Below, piece after piece: positions 1-11,487 of a DNA stretch of 52,636 bases (position 1 is its first letter; every line of letters begins with the position of its first letter). The notes under the pieces are model-generated. The model saw nothing but the letters and a program-made list of their open reading frames with translations, had not been told where the DNA came from and did not search any database. Made by a program: the position numbers and the translations under genes. The DNA is from Brachionus koreanus (lineage: Eukaryota; Rotifera; Eurotatoria; Ploima; Brachionidae). The stretch spans positions 871,015 through 923,650 of the forward strand of contig PJRA01000401.1 in assembly GCA_016987375.1 (NCBI GenBank), written 5' to 3'.

Positions 1-95
1 CTATTTAACTTTATTTTTATTTTATTATTTTTTTTCTTTTTTAATCTGAAGGAGCTACAGCTTGGTACAGTAATACAAATAAATAAATAATAATA
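1..95 (+). mobile_element. 3' end of a LINE-like (non-LTR) element
   Basis: The stretch from about 47 has a GAAGGAGCTxxAGCT-GGTACAG core followed by an ACAAATAAATAAATAA microsatellite-like tail. The same core and tail occur on the opposite strand at about 42900-42990, so this is a dispersed repeat end and not unique DNA. A core followed by an AT-rich simple-repeat tail is typical of non-LTR retrotransposon 3' ends. The body of the element would lie before base 1 and is not visible. The assignment rests on the two copies in this window only. Confidence 0.45.
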
Positions 96-134
96 ATAAT
101 TTTTCAAGTAGATTTTAAGTAAATTCAATGAAAG

Positions 135-310
135 TAGGAAGACTAGCTATGGCTTGAAGGACAGCAATCATGAAAGAGCTCGGGACATGGGTAGAAAGAA
201 GCAAGGGTTAGAGCAAAATATTGACTTGATGGAAAAATCAAAAGCAATGATCCTATGTTCCACAAGAAGCGCATAAGAAGAAAAAAAATTAAGAAAACAA
301 AAAATTTTAA
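135..310 (+). mobile_element. Decayed LINE C-terminal coding fragment
   Basis: The plus-strand frame reads GRxAMA-RTAIMKELGTWVER followed by a WKNQKQ-like block, broken by stop codons. It resembles the conserved tail found after the reverse transcriptase of many animal non-LTR elements (a GRP-x-WRRxxxxEL-x-GxTWxEA-type block ending in a WK motif). A second relic at 15640-15860 carries the preceding part of the same tail. The fragment is non-functional. The family name is not certain. Downstream to about 1200 I see only AT-rich sequence with no supportable gene. Confidence 0.4.
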
Positions 311-1212
311 ATGATCGATTTAGTGACTTAATTAAAACATGTTTTGAAATGATCAAAAGAGATGAATTTAAAAGAAAATAAAACACTTTTTAACTTATTA
401 ATAAAAGCGTTTTAAATAGGAAAAAATAAATTTCCTAAATTCTAAAATCTAAAATAATAATTAATTTTCAAATTTCTTTTTTGAGCAAAAGCGAATAATA
501 CAAAATAATTTTACCTGTTGTTTACAATCTAAATGTGTATTTTCTTATTTTTTTATTCAATTTTATTTTATACATCACCTGAGTTGGCATCAATTGAAAA
601 TCATTCAATTAAATTTAAAGCTAAGAAAAATATGTATTGAAAAAAAAATGCCAAAAAATCAGACTTGTTTAAAAGTCACAGTTTTAAGTACATTGACTTG
701 ACTTTACCTAAGACTTGTGTCTAAAAAAACTATTAAGGTTTCCTTATTTTTTAAATTTTTATTTTTGCATTAAAGTTAATATTATATTTTGTATAACAAT
801 CTTGTTTTCAGAAAGCCAAAAGATTTTTGAATTAAGTGTCTGATTAATAAAAGTGATCCAATGCCCCATATCTTAAAAAAGAAAAATAATTTTGCTTTCG
901 ACACCTTATAAATTAATTATGTCTTACTCACTTTAAAGTAGCTTTTTAATTGATAATTAACCGATTAAAATGAAAATTATTTATTTTCTAGTAAAACTGC
1001 ACTTAATTTTTAAGTACTTTTTTAAAAATTATAAAAAATTTTTTGACTCATTTCAATTGTGAACAAAAGTCTTAAGACACTTGATAAAATTTGAGATTTT
1101 TTTTAAAAAAAAACCTAATTATTAAAGCTAATAATTTAATTGCTAAATTTTGAAAATTCAAAAGAATATCACAATAACTGAAATTTTTAGAAATAAACTT
1201 AGAAATTGTTGG

Positions 1213-1218
1213 AAAAAA
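1213..1218 (-). terminator. Pol III terminator of tRNA-Ile
   Basis: A run of six T on the minus strand lies about three bases past the 3' end of the tRNA, the usual position and form of a Pol III stop signal. Confidence 0.7.
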
Positions 1219-1221
1219 TTT

Positions 1222-1294
1222 GCCCAGTGGGAGGATCGAACTCACGACCTTCGCGTTATTAGCACGACGCTCTAACCAACTGAGCTAACCGGGC
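1222..1294 (-). tRNA. tRNA-Ile (anticodon AAT)
   Basis: The minus strand folds as a complete tRNA. The acceptor stem GCCCGGT pairs with ACTGGGC (one G:U), there is an A-box TTAGCTCAGTTGG, an anticodon loop CTAATAA with AAT at the centre, and a B-box GGTTCGA-type segment (GAGTTCGATCC). No intron is needed. A T-run follows directly on the transcribed strand and can end Pol III transcription. The gene appears intact, lies on the same strand as the gene at 1372-1959, and may sit inside that gene's next intron. Confidence 0.93.
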
Positions 1295-1371
1295 TTACAA
1301 AAGTTAAATAAAAAAATTAATTTTGAGAATATTTTTTTTAAATAAAAATTCAAAAATCAAATTTAACTTAC

Positions 1372-1959
1372 TTGATTTAATGAAAAGCAAAATCATCAAT
1401 ATAGCTAGTGCCATAATTAGACAAATCAAAAAAATACCAAATGTTAGTTTGGCAAATTTTTTTAGCGTCCACCTAATTAAAAAAAATTAAAACTCTATTA
1501 AAATAAATAAATTTTTTCTTTTATTTTATTTACATTTTGTTTAAATGACTGGTTTTAATGTGATCATTCAATTGTTCTCTTTTATTCGAGCCATTCATCT
1601 TAATAAATAAAAAATTTATTAGTTTTGAACAAATATTTAAAGACAATTAATATTTAATTTGAATAAAGAAAAAAAATATAAAAATAAAAACAAAATTCAG
1701 AACATGGCTGCCATGCACTTCAAATAGACTAATAAATTAAATTGTTCATGAGGATATTCTCAAAGTAGTCGGACAATACTATTTTTAATGCTATTTGAAC
1801 TTACCGTAGCTTGGGCCTCTAAGCCCGGTGGATAAAATTTGAACACTTTGGTTCGAAATTTTCTTCTCAAAATCTAAACAAAATATCACCATTAAACCAA
1901 AAGGAAATGAAAAAAAATAATTAAAAACAAAAAATCACCTTTTCATTGATAAAATTCAT
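1372..1959 (-). CDS. 5' exons of a single-pass type II membrane protein (3' part not found)
   Basis: Four short exons on the minus strand join in frame: 1959-1939 (MNFINEK), 1873-1805 (ends with a consensus GTAAGT donor), 1598-1534, and 1472-1372 (ends with a GTAAGT donor). All introns have GT/AG ends and the phases 0, 0 and 2 are mutually consistent. The product starts with about 52 hydrophilic, basic residues. A membrane segment of about 20 residues follows (FGIFLICLIMALAILMILLF). This is the layout of a type II signal-anchor protein, as in the two lectin genes downstream. The last donor needs another exon; none is convincing between 1 and 1371, so the ectodomain probably lies outside the window. 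The first ATG is the least certain part. No family could be named. Confidence 0.55.
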
Positions 1960-2362
1960 TTTTTTTCTCTCTCTTCTAAAATTATGAAAAAAACGAAATA
2001 CAAATAGAGACAAACAAAAATATAACTAGGTTTATTCAGCTGAATAGAAAAATTGATTCCATCGGTTTTTTTTTTTCTCAGTCTAAATACATTCCGGCTA
2101 TTTGGTAACAAATTAGCAGAATTAAATCAAAAAAATCTAAAACCTCTCAATTTCAGCACAAATATTTATCAACTATGAGAATTGCTTTAGCAACCAGGAG
2201 ACTATCGATAGATTATTAGGTTACCTTTACGGCCATTAAAACTAGTCGTAAAACACGAAAATAAATATACGGCTTTAAATAATTTATTTTAGAAAAAAAA
2301 AAATTACACAAAAATCTTAAATCGTTGTCAATAAAAATCTTAGAAAAAAAAATTAATTGCTC

Positions 2363-5300
2363 TCAAGTACACTTCCATTGTATAAACAAAGCTTTCTTAA
2401 AACCACTACATGGATCATCAAAAAACACATCAGATCCAACAGCATCATAGGAACATTTACTTCGTCCATCACAATCGGCTTGAACAGTTGTGTACGAGCT
2501 TTTGAAGTAGCATACAGGCTTGACTGAAAGATTGGCCAACCCGCAGTCGTTCAGCGACGGGTGCAAGCCGTAAAACGCGCATACAATCCTAATTGTTCTA
2601 GAGCCACAATCTAAACTCATAGGTCTGCCATCACATATAGTTTGTTCATAAGTGTCTTCAACTTTAGGACAAATTTCTGGCACTTGTAAATTTCTCGGAC
2701 ATTTATTTATTTGTTCACTAAGCACAATCGGATTGACACATTGATACTGCACGACTAGTTGTTTATCAAACATTGAATTTAAGTCAACACCTCCCATTGT
2801 TATAGTATATGCTCTAAGTACACATTTGTTTTGATATTCGCATGTGGTGTTGATAATGTGAAAGCTCTGCGGTATGTAGAACATGTAAGGGTTTTCAATG
2901 AAGGGGCTGGACATGCAAAATGTGGATTTAGTATACTCTTGAATGCCAAAGTAGGCTGAATAAATGTGAATGACAAGATCTGAAGGACAGACGAGAACCA
3001 AATTGGAGCCTTGGCAAACAACTTGCTGATAAATTGGAAAGGAAAAATGGGTCTGCGTGAAATTGGTGAGGGGTTGGGGCACAAAAGGCGAATGTGTTGA
3101 ATCACAGCTTGCGTTCACGAAAGGCTCAGATGTACAAGTAGGCAAAGTGGAAACAGTTGTGTATGGCTGTTGTGTTGTTTGGTCATTTGAGACACATTCC
3201 CATTGAATTAGCAGCATGTTTTGAAAGCCAGGACACACTTCAGTGAAACCAATGTCATATTTTGTACCAGTTTCATCTCTAAACGTGCAATTTTGTTTTC
3301 CGTTACAATTGTCGACCACTAGGTTATAGGACTGTTTAGAATAGCATGCACTTGGCGCACCATAGTAAAATGTACCAGCGCATCTCAAATTGGGATCAAG
3401 TCCATAAAATGCACACAAAATATTTATATAGTATCCATTTGGGCACTCAATGGAAAAGGGTCTTGAGTCACAGATCATTATTTCATGTTGTGTATCGTTT
3501 TTTTGCGGACATATTGAACTCTTATTTCTGTTCAAATCGCATGTATTCACTAAATCATAGTTTACTGTGTCCACACACTGATATTGAACAAATAGTTGTT
3601 TATTTTTTGAGTTTATGCACGGATCGCCAAAGCTGCCAACATTTACTGTTATGTCACATGAGCTTTTTTGTTCGCATATTGTGGTCAAATTACTAAAAGT
3701 TAAATCAAAATAGCATATTTCATGTAGACTTGATTTTTTGCTGCAGCTAAATGTGTTTGTGTCAGGCTGAATGCCGTAATAGGCTGAATAGACATGAAGT
3801 AGTTGATTAGATGGACATTTAAGTTCTAGTTTAGAGCCAGGACAGACTATTATTTGATTGATGGGATACTCGAAGTTATATGAACTTGTGAGAGTTAGAA
3901 ATTTTGGACTGTAAATTGATTGTGTGGGACAATCATTAGAGTTGTAGTCGAATGGAATTATCGACTTTGGATTAGGGTCTATTTCGCAGAGTTTTTCTGT
4001 GCTAATTATCAATTCATCAGTTGTGGCACTTTGAGTGCTTGTCGTAGTTTCGGCTTCAGTTGTTAGTTGAACACTTTGTGTAGGTTCATTTGTAGACGCC
4101 ATGCTTGTCACAGGCTCGACTTTTATTGTTGATTCAGCTGGAGATGTTTGCACACTGGTTGTTAATTCAGTTGTTGGATTTATTTTACTTGTAGTTTCAG
4201 TTAGCGAATCTGTGTGATTTAGAATTTTGTCGATTAGTGTTGAATCGTTTTTGTCATTGACTAAAATATTTGTTTGTTTAGTGTTGTTTAGAAATACCGG
4301 TATTAGACCCATTAGGATGCCTAGGATAATAATCAAGACGAGAATAATAAACAAGCCGTAGGAAGATAACACAACATTCATTCTTCAAATTTTTAATTTA
4401 ATTAGATAAATTTTTTTTATTATAATAAAATTTTTCATTTTTTAAATTACATTTTTTTAAAACGATTTTGTTCTTTTAAAGTTGGCGAATCGGACAGGTC
4501 TTTTGATGGTATCGACTCGATTCCGTCATTTTTCTTGAAAAAAAATTTGTTTATTTTAACAACAGAAAAAAGTAATTAATTTGTCAATTTTTTTTTTAAA
4601 TTAGTTTCAAAATATCTTGAAAATTAAAATTCTATAATCTGAAAATAGATTTGAAATCCTCATAGTTTGTTTAGTTCTAAAAAAAAATTTTATTGACTGG
4701 TTAAAACAACAAAAAATCATTCAAAAACAACCCCTTCAAAATTACAGAAATATTCCAGAGAAAGAATCCATTTGTTCGCAAAAGCTAGTCAAAAGTGCGC
4801 TCAAGCCAATGTCTATCAGTTTTGCAATACAAATCCTAATGAAAGGGGCTAAAGCCAGATCAACAAAATTCGAAGAAATTATATAATAGAAAAAAAATTT
4901 CTAAATAAAATTTGTAAATCTGTTAATTTTTTTCTAAATTATTTGACATTGATCTTCATACTTTATTTATTCTTAAGCTTTTAAAGTAATTTCCGAATTT
5001 AGTGACATGTCTTTAAACTAGAGTACTCTATTTTAGTGACACGCTGTTATAACATGCATAAGATTCTTTTGTGATATGTTACTAAATTCGGATGATTACG
5101 TTAATTAAAAAATTAATTTGTTTTTTTTTTTTTCATTTAAAAATTTTTATTTTTTTATTAACAAAAATAAAAAATAATTTTAAAATGAAATCACTTTTGA
5201 AGGAAAATCTCAAATAGAGTCGGCAAATTAATTCAAAACTGATGATATTATATTCTATTGACTGAAAAAAAATGGCTACTCAAATTAACTAGATTTAACT

Positions 5301-8217
5301 CGCGTACAATACATAAAGATAGCAAAAATTATTATTTGAAAAACAAAAATACTGAAGTTAGAATTATTTATAATTATCAAATACAAACTTAGTAAAAAAG
5401 TGTCAATTATACTTAAAATATATTCATTTTTTATTTGTCGGAAACAAATTAACTAAATTAAAACATAATAATACTTGAGAATAAAATCCAAAGATTATTG
5501 ATTAAAATAAAACAAAATTTCAAAGCGAAATTTCATCATTCATCTTTATAGCCCATAAATTTTTATTTATTTCTAAAATTTAAAATTTGAAGAAACATCA
5601 TCTCCAGAAGCTAACGCTTTTTCTAGTAAGCAGACTAAAGCAGGGAGGAAAGTAAAATATATTTGATTTTTTTAAGTTTTCGAACCTTGGTTTTAGCTAG
5701 AGAACATCTAACTTGTCCTTTTCTGGATAATTTATAGACATGCAAGTGTGCAAACTGATAATCTGATTTGAGATGTAATGAAATGTTTATTTTCAAGTAT
5801 TATTGCTTCAATTTAGTTAATTTGCTTACAATAAATAAAAAAATGATTATATTTTAAGTATAATTGACACTTTTTATTAAGTTTGTATTTGATAATAAAA
5901 AAATAATCCTAATTTCAGTATTTTTGTTTTTAAATTGCATAAAAATAATACAAGTGATATAATTATATGCCGATTAAATTATCTTGTAAATAACCCATAA
6001 GATTAAGAATTCCTATTTAGTTCTTGGCACAAACATATTATTTGCATACAGTTAAAGTCTGTTGGATAAGTTGGATAATGCGGTGCCTGCCATCCAAGAC
6101 TAAACTAAACATGGCATTTAATTCTCACAAACTACAGTTTATATAAATTTATGATATTTTAAATAATTCTGTAATAATTACAATTTTACTGTGATACTTT
6201 AATATTTACTTTAAAAGACTAATTAATTGATTTATGTGAAAATTTAATTTTTTCACGTAACATTTAATACATTTTAATGAAATTTTAATATATTCCCTTT
6301 TATATTTTAAATTAAACAGAATTGAATTAACTCGTGTGTGATTATTTAATTATAAAAAATTTATAAAATAAAAGAAAGTTAACTCTAGGGGGAAGGTGAA
6401 ATGCGTGTACAGTTTAGAAGAAATCAATATTTGTTTAGAAAAATTTAATTGCGTTGATACAAGCTTTCAGAGGAATAAAGAGTCAGTTAGATCAATTGGA
6501 TCTCCTTTTACTCCGAAGACAGGGACAACATGCATAAGTTTATGTCCCTTATACTAATGATCAATTACCTCCGGACAGCATATAATATCAAAATCTTCTT
6601 TGTGCCATCCGCTGATAATCCAGCGGTCGCGCCTTCTAGGCGCATATCACCGTAAACTGTCTTACGCCCTGGCAAGATGGTTTTGATATAAATATAACCA
6701 ACACAACTGCTTAAAATCAGCTTTTGAAATTTTTCTTTTAACACTAGAACGCCCGAGGGGTTTTTTAGACCCCTTTTTGAAAAATTGAACCTTGATTTTT
6801 ACCACATATAAATAAAATTTTAAAAAACGGTTTTTATTATCTAAAAATTTTGATTGTAATTTTTTAGAAAATGAATAAATTTTCAAAGAAAATGCTTAAT
6901 TTATCATGATAACTTTATTTGAAATTTTAATGAGAAATCAGCCGGGCTTTCTAGTGTTAATTTAATAAAATCGACTGACTCGTGGTCAAGCCACCGGTCA
7001 GCCAACATTTTTTTAGGACACATTTCAAATATTTCAGACAGCCGTGAAAAGAAAATGCATTGAAAAAAAGTGATGTATCTGGTGGAATTTCCAAAGGGTA
7101 ATACACTTTAACCTGGTTTCAAACGTTTGTCCTCTTAGCGTTTTAATAATCAAAACCTAGTTGAAGATGGGTGTATTAGTAAGTTTTTTGGCTAGAAAAA
7201 GCGTGAATGGTACATAAATGGAAAAGAATTAAACTATTTGCTTATAAATCGCCTAAGACTATTTTAAAAAATAGCTACTAATCTATTTTTGCTAAAAACT
7301 GGTCCTACCCAGAAATTAATGACTTTTTTTATATATTATTTGATTTATTTGATATATTTTGATTTTTATTTCTTTTAAAAATCTTTTATCTTGGCATTTT
7401 TTCAAACTTTTTTTGACAATTAAACTTGCAAGGAAGCCAAGTATCTTAAATAATTTAAAGTTATGTATAGTTGAATAAAGTAGAGTTGGGGACTGTCAAT
7501 GACGGCCACTAAGCTGCCATAACTTGGTGTTGGTCGTTTTGCAAGTCTTTTACAAAAATAAAATATGATAAATAATCGAATAAAAAAATTCTATAGATTA
7601 AAGAATAAAATATAAGAAAAAAAGTTAAAATTTTGAGAGGCCTTTTTTGCCGGGCTTTTAAACGCCACAATAAACCCAACAAACTTGATTTTGATATCTT
7701 AAAAAAAATTTATTTTTGAAGACAAAATATTGAAGAGAATCAAAACCAAGTTTACCGGATTTCAGTATGCTGTTTGAAAAATTATTTACGGTAAAATTAT
7801 TTATTTAAAATAAAAGCCAAAGAACAGCTGCATGCAAAAAATTAGAATTAAATTTAACCCTAAAAATAATGACTTTAAAAATATGCTTTTAGAAAAAAAA
7901 TTATAAAAAATATTATTAAAAAATTTTTTTTTTAAATTTAATAATAACTAAAATTAATAAAATTCTAAATATTTCTTAATAAATTAAATTCTGTAGAAAA
8001 AAATAATTTAAATTGTAAATAATAAAAATTACTTTAACAAACGATCCGTCTTTGTTTACTGCATAGAATCTTCCTTGCTCAAGATCTGATATGCTATTCA
8101 CAAGCTTTTACATGAAAAATAAATAGAAAATTATTATTTTTTTCAATATATCAACTTAATCTTTTTTACTTGAAAAGACTTATTAAGTCGACTAGGAGAA
8201 ATGTTATTCTCACTCAT
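2363..8217 (-). CDS. Type II membrane lectin with four SUEL (galactose-binding lectin) domains
   Basis: Exons are 8217-8170, 8104-8033, 4533-4451 and 4382-2363. The total of 2223 bases encodes about 740 residues, and all phases agree. The large last exon alone is open from 4381. The first three exons give a hydrophilic cytoplasmic tail of about 67 residues starting MSENN. Then come a signal anchor (about 20 hydrophobic residues ending in GLIPVF) and a Thr/Ser-rich stem. Four cysteine-rich SUEL domains follow in two tandem pairs (about 3950-3560, 3555-3200, 3130-2720, 2715-2366). Each shows the family pattern: ECP/KCPS start, SAYYGIQ or CAFYGLDP block, a CxxxxxC pair and a final VQYQCV or IQWxC strand. 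SUEL domains bind rhamnose or galactose sugars, so a cell-surface carbohydrate-binding role is likely. The 3.5-kb intron makes the two 5' exons the weakest part. The paralog is at 11488-13559. Confidence 0.85.
4985..5100. mobile_element. Small MITE-like element with ~25-bp inverted ends
   Basis: The left end (GTAATTTCCGAATTTAGTGACATG) is repeated as an imperfect reverse complement at the right end (about 5072-5100). The interior is about 60 bases with no coding potential and repeats a TTTAGTGACA motif. It lies in the long intron of the lectin gene. No target-site duplication was identified. Confidence 0.45.
5339..5931. mobile_element. Non-autonomous element with ~146-bp terminal inverted repeats
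   Basis: Bases 5339-5485 and 5786-5931 are reverse complements with scattered mismatches. Matching blocks include AAAACAAAAATACTGAA, TATCAAATACAAACTTA and GTGTCAATTATACTTAAAATAT. The ~300-base interior has no open frame of note. This is the structure of a long-TIR DNA-transposon derivative or fold-back element, lying in the intron of the SUEL lectin gene. The degree of divergence suggests an old insertion. Confidence 0.6.
6400..6680. other. Unassigned, relatively GC-rich island in intron
   Basis: This block is visibly richer in G and C than its surroundings and contains a short hairpin (GGGACA ... TGTCCC around 6525-6550). Minus-strand frames give broken pieces of open sequence with several stops. 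It could be a decayed transposon coding piece or a structured RNA; nothing decides between these. Confidence 0.3.
6738..6960. mobile_element. piggyBac-like MITE with TTAA target duplication
   Basis: TTAA at 6738-6741 and TTAA at 6957-6960 flank a 215-base element. Its ends are inverted: CACTAGAACGCCCGAG at the left and the reverse complement CACTAGAAAGCCCGG at the right. Just inside the left end is a palindrome (GGGG-TTTTTTAGA-CCCC). TTAA target sites and CACTAGAA-like tips are typical of piggyBac-type elements. A related end occurs at 48134. No transposase is encoded; the open frame inside on the minus strand is a by-product. Confidence 0.75.
7000..7135 (-). repeat. Copy 1 of an unnamed dispersed repeat with a conserved coding-like block
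   Basis: Read on the minus strand the sequence gives SVLPFGNSTRYITFFQ, then FFSRLSEIFEMCP. Similar blocks occur at 15220-15380 (minus), 19540-19680 (plus) and 26385-26530 (minus). The four copies differ at many positions but keep the same amino-acid pattern, so the repeat probably derives from the coding region of an old mobile element. The family is unknown. Confidence 0.4.
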
Positions 8218-11200
8218 GATTGATTTAATCGATGACAAAATTTAAAGTTAATTTTAAATAAGAATCATTTATTTGAATGGACTAATAAAATATACTTGGG
8301 TATATATCTAAAATATCTAAAAAAAACATAAGCTTGAATAAATAGGAAATTTGTGCTGCAAGTACAGCTAAAAAAAATGAAATTCTCAAATTAAATTGAT
8401 CTAAATTTAAAACAATTTTTTTTTTAAAGCAAACTGTTTTCTAATTTACGCCAGTCAAATACAGCGCTAGGGAAACAAAACTTTAATTTTTTCTAATAAT
8501 AAATCTAATTGCTTCCTTTGTAATTGAATTTTTTTCCAAAAGTGTAAACAAATTTTTTGATGTTTTTCTATTTTCTGTAATTTTAAAATTACAAAAATAT
8601 GCTTATTCGCCCGGATAAAAAGAAATAACAATTAATGTCTGAAAAAAACATCTATTTAGACAGAAAAGAGCGAGAAGAGAGAGAGAATATGGACATAGAA
8701 TCTCAGTTGACCGAAAATGAGACTTGTTTATACAAATTTAAAAAAAAAAGCTTATAAAAAAGTTATTCTAAATTCCATTCGAAGCGCAAATAAGGTCTAT
8801 TAATTTAATGGATTGAGTTGTTTATTTTAATCTGTTTTGTAGCAATAAATTTCAAGTTGATATTTTTGTGTAGCTTCAATTTGTGGCCACTTGAATTCTC
8901 TAAAAAGATTAAAAATATCACACACTCACACTTGCTTGCTTTATTTTCAATGCATATATAGAAATAAAAAAAAAGTTGTTTATTGAATCCTGATTAAGTC
9001 GTCTAAATAAAAACTATTTTACCACAAATAAAATAGAAATTTTAACATTTTTATTGTCCATTAGAGGCACAAAATTGTCCCAAAAGAGCCACAACAAAAA
9101 AACTATTTAAAAAAAAAGCTTAAACAGCTGCGTGAAAATTATTTTTTTCCTAAACGGCAGGTTTCTAATGATACCTTAGTCATTTTCTTACGCAACTAAA
9201 TAAATTTTAAAAATATTTGGATTCATATAGATACTTAAACTTTGGCCTAAATAAATCCTATACGGTGCGGTTTCTATTGAAAAATTCTAGTTTATTTTTT
9301 TAAATTTGAGAAAATTGAAAAATTCCTAAATTTCATTTATTTAGTAAACAGACCCCGAAATTCTAAAATTTAATTTTGACCAGTTTTTTTGCTAGTTACC
9401 AGTTACCAAGAGTGGCCTTTATTTTTCAAGTGTCATTTGTTTTTCTTATATTATACAATCTTTAATTTTCAATGTTTTTTTATTTAAATAAACAAAGTCA
9501 CTCTTCAGAAAGATTGTTTTAAGCTAAAACTAAAATATTTTTTATATTTTAAATATTAAATTAAAATTTTAGTCTTGAGATTCGGGCTGTTTTTTTATAC
9601 AAAGTTATTATTTGATTTAGGCTTTTTAAAAAAAGAGTGTCTTGGTAGTGTTTTTTTTTAAATGTCCAAAATTTGAATATTGAAAATTTATAAGGCAAAA
9701 AATTTATCAAATTAAATTAAGATTTATTTAGTTCATAGAAGAATTCTATTAAATTTTAAAAGCCAACTGCAAGACATCAATCATCCATTTATTTTTATTC
9801 AATAAACTAAACTAACTTAATCATTAAAAATGCTAAAAAATAAAATTGTATTTTTTTCTGTATCATTTAGATAAAAGATTTCTATTTATTTTTTAAAATA
9901 ATTATTATTTAAAAAAATTTCTTTTTAAAGCAAAAAAACATCTGATATGCTTCATCTCAATTTTTTTCCAGAAACCTTTATCAAATTTTATAAAGCAAAT
10001 TTTCTATCAGCCAAGACCCAAAATTCTTCAATATTAGCATGGTTTGGGGAACACTTAAATAAGTTAACCTTTTTAAATCTTGTAAAAATAAACATAAATG
10101 AATTTAGACGTCGGACGTACCTATAACAAGCTTTAAAAAATTGATGAAAAGTAAAAGCTTGAATAAGTTTCATTTAATTTTTAATCAATGATTTTGATTC
10201 AAATGATTAAGTGACATATGTCTAAATAATTTTATTAATACAAATTTTTTAATAGCAGTTATATTTAAAGATTTTTTCTCAATCTCAATGAAAAAAAATT
10301 TCAAATATTAATATAAGAGTTCAAAATTAGACCTGGTTAAGTAAATTATATTTATATGATTTTAAATTTAAAAACCGATAAATATTTAGCAGAATTTTAA
10401 GCCATCGGCGTTGTTTATTTTTTTTTTATTTCAATAAAACTTTTTATTAATAATAAAAAACAATTTTAACTTAAATTACGTAAATAATAAAAAAATCCAT
10501 AAGCCAAATAAGTCATTTTGAAATTTTAAATTAGCAAAGAAATATTTTAAGACTAATAGCGAAAGTGCTGTTACTTATTTGAAATTAACTTTTATTCATG
10601 ATGCAATTTTTTATCAAACATTTTTAATATAAGCAATAATTTTTTTTCTTCTATTAAATTCGTTTTTCTTAATACTCTGAATTTAATAAATTTTTAAAAT
10701 TTTTAAATAAAAGTTAAATTTAAAAAAAAATAAACATTTTAAATAATCCATCATGTAAATGAATTTGTATGTATAACAAACGGATATTACGAGTTTGAAA
10801 AAAATTGATTTTTTGTTAAATTAACTAGAAAATTTTTTTTTAATCTGTCATCCCAATTACTTATTTATTTTTTAGTGAATTTTATTTTTGAAAAATTAAT
10901 TGGCACCAAAAAATTAACCTTTTCTTGATTAATTTAGAAAATATTTCATTTAACTTTCACTAAATGAATACCTCCTATGCTATTGACAAAAGATGACTTT
11001 TGAAAAAAAAATTTGTCTCAAGTGTGAACTCTTATGTTGATTGATAAAATTTTTTGATTTTTAATATTAGCAACTTTTTTATTCTAAAACTTTTAGTCTT
11101 TTTTAGTTAAATAAAATAAACAGAATTAAATTCTCTTCATTAAATGACATGTCAAACTGGCATTTGATTATTTAATTCTAAAAATTTTACCCACAGCAAA

Positions 11201-11487
11201 TGTGAGTTTAAATTAATAATAAAATAATCTTTGGAACAAAAGTTCACAATGCTTTAAAATAATTTAACCTAAAATTTTTCGAACTTGCGAATTTGCAATA
11301 ACCATTCAAAAGTATTAATAATAGATAAATAAATTTTGAAGTTAATTTTTTTTTATACAATTGAGACAAAGCATTCTAATTACGATTTTACTCGCAATAA
11401 ATTAATCCTTTGATTTAAAATCACTGTAAATTTTATCTTTTTTAAATAAAAATAAAAAAAGCAAAATAAATTATTTTTTTCTTTTTT
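8218..11487. other. Intergenic AT-rich region between the two lectin genes
   Basis: I see no supportable gene. Poly-A/T-rich sequence dominates. The only coding-like trace is a minus-strand stretch at 9988-10173 described separately. The 5' control regions of the lectin gene starting at 8217 must lie in the low part of this block, but no promoter motif stands out. Confidence 0.5.
9988..10173 (-). mobile_element. Possible Tc1/mariner transposase C-terminal relic
   Basis: The minus-strand reading contains NHANIEEFWVLADRKFAL. It resembles the block with the third catalytic acidic residue in Tc1/mariner transposases (P-x-x-x-IExFW). A start-like ATG is present, but the first two catalytic residues are missing and flanking sequence gives nothing in frame. 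This could be chance similarity. Confidence 0.3.

Noticed and set aside
8685..8757. Short plus frame starting MDIESQLTENETC
   Set aside because: Only 22 codons, no signal, no splice partner found; chance is likely.
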